Program-made: the position numbers and the translations under genes | In this document: piece by piece, positions 8,688 through 17,507 of the stretch | Position numbering within the stretch: the first letter of the stretch is position 1 | Layout of the letters: each line of letters starts with the position of its first letter | NCBI GenBank assembly: GCA_028818755.1 | Contig: JAPPNF010000077.1 | Span: forward strand, 1 to 51,251 | Direction: 5' to 3' | DNA: 51,251 bases | Origin: Deltaproteobacteria bacterium | GTDB taxonomy: Bacteria; Desulfobacterota; Binatia; UBA9968; JAJDTQ01 | Notes under the pieces: generated by a model | Database searches by the model: none | Told to the model about the DNA's origin: nothing | The model's input: only the letters and a program-made list of their open reading frames with translations

Positions 8688-9722
8688 ATGCGACACCCAT
8701 TCCGATCGGCGGCGATCCTCTCGTTGCTCCTGTGCGTGAGCTTCACGGCCACGGCAGGCGCCGACGTGGCGGAGTTCTACAAGGGCAAGACCCTGCGATT
8801 CATCCTGGGCTCGTCTCCGGGAGGAGGCTTCGACACCTACGCCCGCACCATCGCCCGCACCCTCACCAAGCACATTCCGGGCACGCCGAAGATCATTGTC
8901 CAGAACATGCCCGGCGCCGGCTTTGCCATCGCCATGAACTACCTCTACAACGTCGCCAAGCGTGACGGCTCGGTGATCGGGGCGACCAACAGCGGGCTGG
9001 TGATGAAGCAGGTGCTCGGCGAGAAGGGCATCCGGTTCGACAATGCCAAGTTCGGCTGGCTGGGCAGCGCCGGCAAGGCCACGCCCACGTGCATGGTGAT
9101 GTCGCGCACCGGGGCGACCGACCTCGAGGGGATCCTGAACGCTCCGAAGCCCATCAACTTCGGATCCGCGGGCACCCTCACCCGCGACACCCCGCTGATC
9201 CTGCGGGATTTCGTGGGCGGCAAGATCAACGTCGTCAGGGGGTACAACGGCACGGCGCAGATTCGCGCGGCGGTGGGGCGCAAGGAGGTGGACGGGTACT
9301 GCTCTTCGTGGGAGTCGGTGCGGATCCAGGCCACGGAGATGCTCGAGGGCAAGGAAGGCGACCGGCTGATTCCCTTCCTCACGAGCGGCGACAAGGAAGA
9401 GCCGGTGCTCAAGAACCTGCCGCTGTTCGCCGATCACATCAAGAACGCTGACGAGCGCGCGGCCTACGAAGCCTGGCTGGCGCCGTACAAGCTCTTCCGT
9501 GCCTACGTGACGCCGCCGGGCATCCCGAAAGAACGGCTGGTGGCGCTGCAGACCGCCTTCAAGAACACCCTGGACGACCCGGAGTTCAAGGCGGCGTCCA
9601 GGAAGATCGGCATCGAAATCTCGTACCTGTCGGGCGCCGAGATCCTGAGCCTGGTAAAGCAGGTCTTTTCCATCGGACCGGGGGCCAAGGCGCGGCTCGA
9701 GCGGCTGGTCAAGGGAAAGTAG
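8688..9722 (+). CDS. TctC/Bug-type tripartite tricarboxylate receptor
   Basis: A 344-residue periplasmic binding protein of the Bug/TctC family. A signal peptide (about residues 1-25) is followed by FYKGKTLRFILGSSPGGGFD and IPGTPKIIVQNMPGAG, the two loops that hold the carboxylate ligand in this family. The ATG at 8688 follows ACAGGAGG. The membrane partners TctA and TctB are not in the window, which is usual for this heavily expanded family. Its place between ubiD and the diiron-protein genes suggests that it captures the carboxylic acid this operon degrades; this is inference. Confidence 0.92.
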   Translation: MRHPFRSAAILSLLLCVSFTATAGADVAEFYKGKTLRFILGSSPGGGFDTYARTIARTLTKHIPGTPKIIVQNMPGAGFAIAMNYLYNVAKRDGSVIGATNSGLVMKQVLGEKGIRFDNAKFGWLGSAGKATPTCMVMSRTGATDLEGILNAPKPINFGSAGTLTRDTPLILRDFVGGKINVVRGYNGTAQIRAAVGRKEVDGYCSSWESVRIQATEMLEGKEGDRLIPFLTSGDKEEPVLKNLPLFADHIKNADERAAYEAWLAPYKLFRAYVTPPGIPKERLVALQTAFKNTLDDPEFKAASRKIGIEISYLSGAEILSLVKQVFSIGPGAKARLERLVKGK

Positions 9723-9742
9723 GTTCGTCCGAGGGTAGCCAC

Positions 9743-10471
9743 ATGGAAACGCACGCTGCGAAACAAAACGGCGTGGAGAGCGTTTGGCGGGAACTGGTGG
9801 AGCTGGTGAACCGGCAGTTCGCGACTCCGCCCTTCCGGCGGCTCCTGGACCTGCGATTCAACCAGGCGCGCGCCCAGGCCCTGTCCATCCAGATGAAGCA
9901 CTACGTCGCCAACCGGCGCGACTGCTGGGCGTTCGTCGCCGGCGCCGCCCCGCTGAGCGTCAAGCGGCTCATCTGGGAGCACGAGGGCGAGGAGCTGATG
10001 GGCGACAAGGCCGCGGGCAAGGTGGACCACATCACGCTGGCGGTGCAGGAGGGCAGGATCTTCGGGCTCTCACCGGAGGACTACGAGCGCGTGCGCCCGC
10101 TGGACGCGGCGGTGGCGTGTTTCTACGCGTGGATCCACCTGGCCAAGGACCGGCCGTGGCGGGAGGCCGTCGCGGCGTCGGCCGTGCTGGAGATGCGCAA
10201 CTCCGACGACCTTGTGCGCGGCGGCTCGCTCTCGTATCGCGTCGGCAAGAATCTCGAACGGGACCTGGGGATCCCGCTGAAACGGCAGGTCAATAATGCC
10301 GAGCACGTGACCGCCGACGTGGAGCACGGCCAGCTCCTGCTCGCCGTGGCGCGGGAACACTGCCATACCGAGGAAGAACAACAGGCACTGTTGCGGGGCG
10401 CGCGGGAAAGTCTCATGATCGACCGGGCATACCGCGAGCAGCTCGTCAACATGATGGAGGCGCTCGACTAG
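9743..10471 (+). CDS. Heme-oxygenase-like diiron (HDO) protein, copy A
   Basis: A 242-residue all-helical protein of the iron-containing redox enzyme/TenA-PqqC-like superfamily. The last metal-binding helix has H188-x3-D192-x2-H195 (EHVTADVEH), the spacing known from diiron enzymes such as CADD and SznF. Earlier ligand candidates are the Glu cluster at 79-84 with His96 (IWEHEGEEL ... VDH) and Glu150 (VLEMRN). These residues favour a metal-dependent oxidase over a TenA hydrolase. It is paralogous to the next gene, sharing the NRRDCW, VGKNLE/IGRKFE and DRAYR blocks. It starts 20 bp after tctC. The TAG stop lies inside a CTAGGAGACTGTTCGA repeat end. Substrate unknown; probable role is oxygenation of the UbiD product or substrate. 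Confidence 0.82.
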   Translation: METHAAKQNGVESVWRELVELVNRQFATPPFRRLLDLRFNQARAQALSIQMKHYVANRRDCWAFVAGAAPLSVKRLIWEHEGEELMGDKAAGKVDHITLAVQEGRIFGLSPEDYERVRPLDAAVACFYAWIHLAKDRPWREAVAASAVLEMRNSDDLVRGGSLSYRVGKNLERDLGIPLKRQVNNAEHVTADVEHGQLLLAVAREHCHTEEEQQALLRGARESLMIDRAYREQLVNMMEALD

Positions 10472-10530
10472 GAGACTGTTCGATTACTCGGATAGGCTCC
10501 CTGGAGACCGCGCCACAGGAGACGGCGACC

Positions 10531-11238
10531 ATGCCCGATATCGCGAAGCTCAAGAGCATCCTGAACGAGATGTGCAACCGCCAGTTCGAGAGTGACGAGT
10601 TCCAGGACCTGCTGACATTGGCCTGGACCATGGAGCGGGGGCGCTACTACGTGGTGCAGAACGCTCTCTACACGAAGAACCGGCGCGATTGCTGGGGTTA
10701 CGTGCAGGCCGCCGCGCCCCTGGACGTCAAGTCCCTCGTGTGGCAGCACGAGAGCGACGAGCTGATCAACGATCCGCGGGCCGGGATGGATCACTACTCC
10801 CTCAACGTCAAGCAGGGCGAAGTCATCGGCCTCCGGCGCGAGGACTTCGAGAACGCGGAGCCGCCGCCCATGACGCAAGCGGCGTTCCTCGCATGGCATC
10901 ACATCGCCGTCAAGGGCCCGTGGCTGGCCGCGTTCACCTCCTCCCAGATGCTGGAACGCCGCAACAACCCGGACATCGTCGAGGGCGGCGGCATGTCCTA
11001 CCGCATCGGCAGGAAGTTCGAGAACGAGCTGGGCATCAGCCTCAAGCGGATGATCTCGCTGGACGTGCATTCCACCGCGGACACCGACCATTCGGACATG
11101 ATGGACGGCGTCTACGACCGGCACGTGCGCACGCAGGAGGACTACGACACCGTGCTTCGGGCCGCCGAGCAGTGCATGGCCATCGACCGGGCCTACCGTG
11201 GCGGGATGGCCTACGTCATGCGGCGCATCGAGGGCTAG
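10531..11238 (+). CDS. Heme-oxygenase-like diiron (HDO) protein, copy B
   Basis: A 235-residue paralogue of the preceding protein. The motif H180-x3-D184-x2-H187 (VHSTADTDH) is intact, with Glu74 (WQHESDEL), His88 (GMDHYSL) and Glu142 (MLERRN) as the other candidate ligands. Both copies keep a full ligand set, so neither is obviously a dead partner. They may form a heterodimer or act on successive intermediates. It starts 59 bp after copy A, behind ACAGGAGACGGCGACC. The TAG stop overlaps TAGTGTCGCGTCCCGTAA, which resembles the end of the palindromic element at 51043. Reaction not known. Confidence 0.82.
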   Translation: MPDIAKLKSILNEMCNRQFESDEFQDLLTLAWTMERGRYYVVQNALYTKNRRDCWGYVQAAAPLDVKSLVWQHESDELINDPRAGMDHYSLNVKQGEVIGLRREDFENAEPPPMTQAAFLAWHHIAVKGPWLAAFTSSQMLERRNNPDIVEGGGMSYRIGRKFENELGISLKRMISLDVHSTADTDHSDMMDGVYDRHVRTQEDYDTVLRAAEQCMAIDRAYRGGMAYVMRRIEG

Positions 11239-11285
11239 TGTCGCGTCCCGTAAGTTCCTGGCATAAGTTGCACGGGGAGACGACC

Positions 11286-12305
11286 ATGAACCTCGAAGAT
11301 CTCAACAAGGATCTGGCGACGAAACAGTTGGCGGGTTTCTGGGCCTCCAACATCACCGGCAACGACGGCGACGTCATCGAGCCCCGGACCACCGTGGTCC
11401 CCTACCTGTGGAAGTGGGACGACATCTACAACGGGCTGCTGCAGGCCGGCGAACTGGTCAGCCTGGAGCAGTCGGAGCGCCGCACCATCCGCCTCCTGAA
11501 TCCCGGCGTGCCGGGCACCACCGGCGCCACCAACACGGTGCACACCTCCATCCAGCTCGTGAAGCCGGGAGAGATCGCCAAGGCCCACCGCCATACGCTG
11601 ACCGCGCTGCGCTTCGTGCTCCGGGGCGGCGGCGCCTTCACCACGGTGGAGGGCGAGCGCTTCACCATGCATCCGGGCGACCTGATCCTCACGCCCCAGT
11701 GGACTTGGCACGACCACTACAACGGCACCGGCGAGAACATCATGTGGCTGGACGGCCACGACGGCCCCCTGCTCAAGGCCCTGGAGGTCATGGCGGTGGA
11801 GCCCTTCAGCCAGAAACAGCAGCCGGTGGAGGCCATGCCCGACTTCAGCCTGCACCAGTTCGGCTGGGCGCGACCCCCGGAGCAGCTTTCGGAGTTTCCG
11901 GACCCGCCCTTCCGCTATCCGTGGGAGACCACCTACGAATCACTGAAGGCGCTGGCGTCAACGCCGGGCGACGAGTGTGACGGGGTGCTGCTGCGCTACG
12001 TCAACCCGCGGAACGGCGGCTTCACGCTGCGCACCATCGGCTGCGAGATCCAGATGATCCGGCCCGGCGAGAAGACGCGTTCGCACCGCCACACCAGCAC
12101 GACCATCTACCACGTGTTCCGCGGCAGCGGCGCCACCATCGTGAACGACCAGCGCATCGAATGGAGTGAGGGCGACTTCTTCACCGTGCCGCTGTGGTCC
12201 TGGCACCAGCACGAGAACGGCAACAAGGACGAGGCCATCCTGTTCTCGGTCAACGACCGGCCGGTGAAGGAGGCCTTCGGGCTCTACCGGGAGGAGCGCG
12301 GCTAG
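11286..12305 (+). CDS. Bicupin ring-cleavage dioxygenase, gentisate 1,2-dioxygenase-like
   Basis: A 339-residue bicupin matching the gentisate/1-hydroxy-2-naphthoate dioxygenase family. The family cleaves ring-hydroxylated aromatic acids between the carboxyl- and hydroxyl-bearing carbons with one Fe(II) and O2. The diagnostic N-terminal block VPYLWKWDDI ... AGELVSLEQSERR is present. The first cupin has AHRHTLTALRFVL (H101, H103) and WTWHDH (H142, H144). The second has SHRHTSTTIYHVF (H267, H269) and WSWHQH (H307, H309). So, unlike many family members, both cupin centres keep complete metal ligands. It starts 47 bp after the second HDO gene, with GGGGAGACGACC upstream. Substrate could be gentisate, salicylate or a heteroaromatic analogue. 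Confidence 0.88.
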   Translation: MNLEDLNKDLATKQLAGFWASNITGNDGDVIEPRTTVVPYLWKWDDIYNGLLQAGELVSLEQSERRTIRLLNPGVPGTTGATNTVHTSIQLVKPGEIAKAHRHTLTALRFVLRGGGAFTTVEGERFTMHPGDLILTPQWTWHDHYNGTGENIMWLDGHDGPLLKALEVMAVEPFSQKQQPVEAMPDFSLHQFGWARPPEQLSEFPDPPFRYPWETTYESLKALASTPGDECDGVLLRYVNPRNGGFTLRTIGCEIQMIRPGEKTRSHRHTSTTIYHVFRGSGATIVNDQRIEWSEGDFFTVPLWSWHQHENGNKDEAILFSVNDRPVKEAFGLYREERG

Positions 12306-12361
12306 AGTCGAAGGACGCTTCAACCGGCTAAGGATCGGCGTTCAGAGGAAGGAGCATTCCC

Positions 12362-13477
12362 ATGAGCAAGGCCGCCACCGTCGACACGGTGAACGGGTCG
12401 GAACGGAACCTGAACGAAGCCTCCGGCTTCGCCCCCATCAGCCCCTACGAAATCTACCAGCAGTGGGAAGGGGTCCCGGTGTACAAGGGGTTCATCATCG
12501 ACGACCTGCTGGAGCTGGAGCTGGGTGACTGGGCGCGCACCGGCGGCAAGGGCGCGTTCGTCAACCTCGACGGCGCCGGCGGCACCTGCGACACGGTGAT
12601 CCAGGAGATCGCCCCGGGCAAGGAACTGCGGCCGCAACGCCACCTGTTCGAGGAAGCCGTGTTCATCCTGTCCGGCCAGGGGGCCACCACGCTGTGGAAC
12701 GAGGGCGGCCGCAAGCACACCCTGGAGTGGCAGAAGGGCAGCCTCTTCTCCATCCCGCTCAACGCGTGGTTCCAGCACTTCAACGCCCAGGGACAGGAAC
12801 CGGTGCGGATGATTTCACTCACCGACGCCACCATGGTCATCAACCGCTACCGGAACCTCGACTACATCTTCAACAACCCCTTCACCTTCGGCGACCGCTA
12901 CGCCGGCGACGCCAACGAGTGGGGCAAGCCCGGCCGCTATCTCGAGGGGGTGAAGAAGGGCCGCGTGTGGGAGTCCAACTTCATCGCGGACCTGTGGCAG
13001 TTCTCGCCCAAGGACTACAAGGAGCGCGGCGGCGGCAACCGCACCACGCTTTTCGAGTTCGTCGACAACACCATGAGCGCGCACCTCTCGGAGTTCCCGG
13101 TGGGCAAGTACAAGAAGGCCCACCGCCACGGCGCCGGCGCTCACATCATCATGCTGACCGGCTCCGGCTACTCGTTCCTGTGGGAGGAGGGCGCGCCCAG
13201 GAAGCGCGTGGAATGGGGCCGCATGAGCATGTTCGTGCCGCCCATCCAGTGGTGGCACCAGCACTTCAACAACGGCGCCGAGCCGGCGCGCTACCTGGCG
13301 CTGAAGCCGTGGGGCTTCAAGTACAAGGTGGAGGAACTCAAGGACACCGGCGAGGACGTCAAGAAGGGCGGCGCCCAGATCGAGTACGAGGACCAGGACC
13401 CCGAGATCCACCGGGTCTTCGTGGAGGAGTGCGAGAAGAGCGGCGCCGAGGTCGACATGGCGCAGTTCGGGTTCTGA
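12362..13477 (+). CDS. Bicupin protein, uncharacterised
   Basis: A 371-residue protein with two cupin barrels. Cupin 1 (about residues 80-145) has QRHLFEEAVFIL and WFQHFN: H94, E98 and H139 remain but the first His of the usual pair is Gln. Cupin 2 (about 245-305) has AHRHGAGAHIIML and WWHQHF (H254, H256, H299, H301), which looks metal-competent. It is more divergent than the preceding dioxygenase and lacks the gentisate-family N-terminal block. A linker of about 90 residues containing NRYRNLDYIFNNPF separates the barrels. It starts 56 bp after the dioxygenase gene with AGAGGAAGGAGC upstream and ends the operon, 28 bp from the converging hydantoinase B gene. It may be a second ring-opening or isomerising step; no function is established. 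Confidence 0.8.
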   Translation: MSKAATVDTVNGSERNLNEASGFAPISPYEIYQQWEGVPVYKGFIIDDLLELELGDWARTGGKGAFVNLDGAGGTCDTVIQEIAPGKELRPQRHLFEEAVFILSGQGATTLWNEGGRKHTLEWQKGSLFSIPLNAWFQHFNAQGQEPVRMISLTDATMVINRYRNLDYIFNNPFTFGDRYAGDANEWGKPGRYLEGVKKGRVWESNFIADLWQFSPKDYKERGGGNRTTLFEFVDNTMSAHLSEFPVGKYKKAHRHGAGAHIIMLTGSGYSFLWEEGAPRKRVEWGRMSMFVPPIQWWHQHFNNGAEPARYLALKPWGFKYKVEELKDTGEDVKKGGAQIEYEDQDPEIHRVFVEECEKSGAEVDMAQFGF

Positions 13478-13505
13478 GGGGCGGCTCTTCCCCGTTCCGT
13501 TCGCG

Positions 13506-15329
13506 CTACGCTCCCGCCCTTTCTCCGGCGAGCCGGCGCCGGAGAGCGTCGGTGGCCTCCGGGTCCACCTGGCGGGTCCCGGGTTCGAGCACCACGCCGT
13601 AGATGCCGCGGGCCGCGTCCTCGGAAACCACCCCGTCCTTGACGTCCGCCTGCACCAGCCCCGGCTCCCGCGTCAGCGGATCGCCGTAGCCGCCGCCGCT
13701 GGCCACGCGCATGTAGAGCACGTCCCCCTCGTTGAAGTCGAAGTTGCAGTACGGCAGCACGCGCTCCTGCCCGCCCACCTCGTCCAGGTCCACGGCGTTG
13801 CGGTCGCCGGCCATGACCTCGCGGACCCGCGTACCCTCCCTGAGCACGATGACGCTGGGCGCGCCGGGGTAGCCGCCGTACATGCCGTGGCCCGAGTTCC
13901 GCAGCCCGGCGACGCCGTAGGCCACGCCGCCCAGCCTGCCCTCGGGGGCGTCGTGCGGCGTGTGCGCCGTCTCCACCGCCAGTCCGCCCCGGAACCTCCC
14001 GGGACCGGCGGAGTCCTCCGCGTGGCGGCGGAACAGGTAGAGCACCGGGAAGTTCATCTCGAACCACTCGGCGTTGGGACAACTCATGTAGGTGCCGCCG
14101 GAGTCGATACCGTCGCGGTAGGCGCGGGCGCCGTTGCCGTCCATGGCGCCGTGGGCGAGGTTGAACACGCAATAGCGGCCGTACTGGTTGACGCCCGAGT
14201 GCTTGCCGTTCCGGTGGCTGGCGTTGGGGGTGACGATCTCGCCCTTCCAGCGCTCGTGGGTGCCGAGCATCTGCATCAGCACCGAGCTGGCCAGAAAGCC
14301 GACCGCGAAGCCGCACGAGGTGGTGTTCATCGACACCGGAGCGGGCGGAGTAACGTTCACCAGGGTCCCCTCGGGCGCGATGACCTCCAGCGGGCGTAAC
14401 ACGCCATGGTTCTTGGGGAGGTCGTACACCAGCGTGGTCAGCACCGCGGCGAAGCAGAACCCGGCGGTGCCGTGGAGCGGCAGGTTGACACCGGTCGAGG
14501 CCTGGGGGTCGGTGCCGGTGAAGTCGAAGATGAGCCGGTCGGCGCGCTTGCGCAACGTGACCTTCATTCGCCAGGTGTCCTGGGCCTCCAGAGCCAGCTC
14601 CTCGGTCCACTCGCCGTCCTCGAACGAGGCGATCCGCTCGCGCAGGATCGCCTCGGTGTAACGGATCATCTCGTTGCCCACCGACTCCAGCAGCTCCGGG
14701 CCGTAGTGGTCGTACATCTCCCCGAGCCGCGCCTTGGCGACGTTGTTGGCGGCGATCTCGCACTTGAAGTCCAGCCCCACCATGCCCGGCTGGCGGGTCA
14801 TGTTGGTGAGGGTATCGAACACGTCCTGGCGCAGCCTGCCCCGTTCCACCAGCTTGATGCCCGGGACCCGCAGCCCTTCATGAAAGATCTCCGTGGCGTC
14901 GGGGGAGTCGCCCCCCGGCGAATTGGCGCCGACGTCGTTGACATGGACGAAGGTGGCGCTCCACGCCACCAGCCGGCCGCGGTAGTGGATCGGCGCGATG
15001 ACGTAGACGTCGGACTGATGGATGGCGGCCAGGTAGGGATCGTTCAGCAGGAAGACGTCGTCCTCGAACACCTCGTCGGCCGGAAAGCGCTCGATGATGG
15101 ACTTGACCGCGCAACTGGCGCAGGCCACGTGCTGTCCGAGGGTGGCGCCGGCGCACAGGATCTCGCCGTCCGGACGGTAGAGCGAGGCCATGTAGTCCCG
15201 CTGCTGGGTGGTGTTGACGGTGCCGCCGGTGCGTTCCAGGGTGATGCCCATCTCGCGGGTGACCTGGTGCAGCCGGTGCGACAGGATCTCGAAGGTCACG
15301 GGATCGACGCCGCGGATTCTCGTGTCCAT
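13506..15329 (-). CDS. hyuB: Hydantoinase B/oxoprolinase family protein
   Basis: A 607-residue HyuB-type subunit. The N-terminus DPVTFEILSHRLHQVTREMG is typical, and the conserved blocks AIHQSDVYVIAPIHYRGRLVAW and FRGGLAVE follow. With HyuA it forms an ATP-dependent amidohydrolase or carboxylase of the hydantoinase/5-oxoprolinase/acetone-carboxylase group, acting on cyclic amides or ketones in the cytoplasm. It starts 11 bp after hyuA, so the two are translated together. Which member of the group it is cannot be decided from sequence; no third small acetone-carboxylase-type subunit is present, which favours a ring hydrolase. Confidence 0.92.
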   Translation of the reverse strand: MDTRIRGVDPVTFEILSHRLHQVTREMGITLERTGGTVNTTQQRDYMASLYRPDGEILCAGATLGQHVACASCAVKSIIERFPADEVFEDDVFLLNDPYLAAIHQSDVYVIAPIHYRGRLVAWSATFVHVNDVGANSPGGDSPDATEIFHEGLRVPGIKLVERGRLRQDVFDTLTNMTRQPGMVGLDFKCEIAANNVAKARLGEMYDHYGPELLESVGNEMIRYTEAILRERIASFEDGEWTEELALEAQDTWRMKVTLRKRADRLIFDFTGTDPQASTGVNLPLHGTAGFCFAAVLTTLVYDLPKNHGVLRPLEVIAPEGTLVNVTPPAPVSMNTTSCGFAVGFLASSVLMQMLGTHERWKGEIVTPNASHRNGKHSGVNQYGRYCVFNLAHGAMDGNGARAYRDGIDSGGTYMSCPNAEWFEMNFPVLYLFRRHAEDSAGPGRFRGGLAVETAHTPHDAPEGRLGGVAYGVAGLRNSGHGMYGGYPGAPSVIVLREGTRVREVMAGDRNAVDLDEVGGQERVLPYCNFDFNEGDVLYMRVASGGGYGDPLTREPGLVQADVKDGVVSEDAARGIYGVVLEPGTRQVDPEATDALRRRLAGERAGA

Positions 15330-15340
15330 GGTTATCCCCT

Positions 15341-17443
15341 TCAGTGGCCGATGAGCAGCCTGACGTTGCGATATTCGTCCATGACGGCCCGGTCGCCGGG
15401 GTTGACGACGATGGTGGTCACCGGCGTTTCGATAATCGCCGGACCGGCAATCTCGTTCCCGGGATGCAAGGGTTCGAAGCCGTACACCGGGGCCTCGCGC
15501 GACTCTCCGAATTCCTCGAAGAAGACCTTCCGGCTTCCCTTCAGAGCTCCACCGGCATCGTTCGACGACAACGGGTAGCGCTGCAACCGTGGCTTGTCCA
15601 GCGCGCCGGTAGCGGTGAGGCGAAAATTCATGATCTCCTTGCCGGCCTCGCGGTAGCCGGAACCGCGGCCGTAGGTGCGTTCGTAGAGCTCGTCGAAGCG
15701 TTCATAGACGCCGTCCAACTCCTGCTCGGACAACGGCGCGTCGCCCACGGGCATGGCGACGTTCAGCTCGTGCACCTGGTAACGATACCGCATGTCGAGG
15801 CTTCGCTCGATACGGACACCGTCGCCCCCGAACCCGGCGGCGGCCAAGTCGGCGCGGGCGCGCCCCGCCAGCTCGTGGAAGTTCCGGTTGACGCGTTCGC
15901 GGTCCGCCGGCACCAGCAGACGGTCCGACTTGCCGTACTGGTAGACGATGTCCGAGCTCACCAGGCCGGTGGCGCTGTGCACCGACGCGGTCAGCGGCAC
16001 CACCACCTGCCTGATGCCGAGCTCGGCGGCGTAGCGGGCCGCGTGCACCGGCCCCGCGCCGCCGAACGCGAACAGCGTGAAGTCCCGCGGGTCATAGCCC
16101 CGCTCCACCGTGGCGCGCCGGATGAGGTCGCTCATGTGTGCGTTGATGATGCGGAAGATGCCGGCGGCCGCGGCCTCCACGGACAGCCCCAAGGGCTCGG
16201 CGACCTTTTCCTCGACGGCCCGCCGCGCCCGTTCCGCATCCAGCGACATGCGCCCGCCCAGGAAGTAGTCCGGATTCAGGTACCCGAGCACCAGGTCGGC
16301 GTCCGACACCGTGGGCTCGGCGCCGCCCAGTCCGTAGCACGCGGGCCCCGGCTGCGCTCCCGCGCCCTCCGGCCCCACCTTGAGCAGTCCGGTCTGGGGA
16401 TCCGTCCAGGCAATGCTGCCGCCGCCCGCGCCGATGGACTCCACCCAGATCTTGGTGGAGTAGATCTGGTGCCGCAGCAGCACCGGCTTGTAGTCCATCT
16501 CGATGGCGCCGTCCCGTATCACGCTGACCTTGAAGGTGGTGCCGCCCATGTCCGTCGCCAGGATGTCGGGAAGATCCATCAGGCTTCCCAACCACGCGCT
16601 GCCCGCCACCCCGGCCGCGGGCCCCGACTCGATGGTGCCGATGGCGTTCCGGGCGGTGGCGTCAACGCCCAGCACGCCGCCGTAGGACTGCATGATGAGC
16701 GGCCCGCCGTCGAGGCCGTGCTCCCGCAGCCGGCCGCCCAGCCGCTTGACGTAGGTCGAGATCCGCGGCCCGATGCAGGCGTTGAACACGGTGGTGGCCG
16801 TGCGCTCGTATTCGCCCAGGTAGGGCGCCACCTCGCTGGAAAGGCTGAGGAATACGTTCGGGTGTCTCTTGGAGACGATGTCGGCGACGGCCCGTTCGTG
16901 GCTGTCGTTGGCAACGGACCAGAGGAGACTCACCGCCAGGGCCTCCACGCCTTGCGATTCCAGCTCCGCCACGGCCTTCTCCACCTGGGCCGGATCCAGC
17001 CGCACCAGCACGGCGCCCTTGTAGTCCACCCGTTCGTCCAACTCCTCGATCAGCCGCCTCGGCACCATTGGGACGGGCTTGTCGAGGGTGGCGAGATGGA
17101 AGATCTCGGACTCGGGGACGCCGTCGGTGAAGCGCCCGCGCATGATGCGGAGCGTGTCGGCGAACCCCTTGGTGGTGATCAGTCCGGTGACGGCCCCGGA
17201 ACCGGTGATCAGCGCATTGTCGCCGATGGTGCAGGCGTGGAAGAACAACCGGGTGAGTGCGAGAAGCTCGGTCTCGTCGGCCAGCCCCAGGCTCTCGGCG
17301 GCGTTGCGCACGGCATTCAACGCACCCACGGAGTAGTCCTCGGGAGTGGAGAGGGACTTGCCGACGGTCACCGTGCCGAGCTCATCCATGGTGACGCAGT
17401 CCGTGAAGGTGCCGCCGATGTCGACGCCTACGATGTATTCCAT
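15341..17443 (-). CDS. hyuA: Hydantoinase A/oxoprolinase family protein
   Basis: A 700-residue HyuA-type ATPase subunit of the ASKHA fold. The start MEYIVGVDIGGTFTD holds the phosphate-1 loop; the second phosphate loop is LATDMGGTTFKVS and the adenosine region is FAFGGAGPVHAARYA. The ATG at 17443 follows GTAGGCGC; a longer frame would use an upstream TTG. It phosphorylates or activates the substrate that HyuB then handles. It lies 64 bp downstream of the iron-ADH-like gene on the same strand and 11 bp from hyuB, forming a three-gene operon that converges on the ubiD operon. A decayed copy of the same N-terminus lies at 258-305. Confidence 0.93.
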   Translation of the reverse strand: MEYIVGVDIGGTFTDCVTMDELGTVTVGKSLSTPEDYSVGALNAVRNAAESLGLADETELLALTRLFFHACTIGDNALITGSGAVTGLITTKGFADTLRIMRGRFTDGVPESEIFHLATLDKPVPMVPRRLIEELDERVDYKGAVLVRLDPAQVEKAVAELESQGVEALAVSLLWSVANDSHERAVADIVSKRHPNVFLSLSSEVAPYLGEYERTATTVFNACIGPRISTYVKRLGGRLREHGLDGGPLIMQSYGGVLGVDATARNAIGTIESGPAAGVAGSAWLGSLMDLPDILATDMGGTTFKVSVIRDGAIEMDYKPVLLRHQIYSTKIWVESIGAGGGSIAWTDPQTGLLKVGPEGAGAQPGPACYGLGGAEPTVSDADLVLGYLNPDYFLGGRMSLDAERARRAVEEKVAEPLGLSVEAAAAGIFRIINAHMSDLIRRATVERGYDPRDFTLFAFGGAGPVHAARYAAELGIRQVVVPLTASVHSATGLVSSDIVYQYGKSDRLLVPADRERVNRNFHELAGRARADLAAAGFGGDGVRIERSLDMRYRYQVHELNVAMPVGDAPLSEQELDGVYERFDELYERTYGRGSGYREAGKEIMNFRLTATGALDKPRLQRYPLSSNDAGGALKGSRKVFFEEFGESREAPVYGFEPLHPGNEIAGPAIIETPVTTIVVNPGDRAVMDEYRNVRLLIGH

Positions 17444-17507
17444 GCGCCTACGGTTCGTCGGCAATTCCCGTGTCCGTGGTCGAGATCGGCGGTCCGGGAA
17501 CCGTCGC

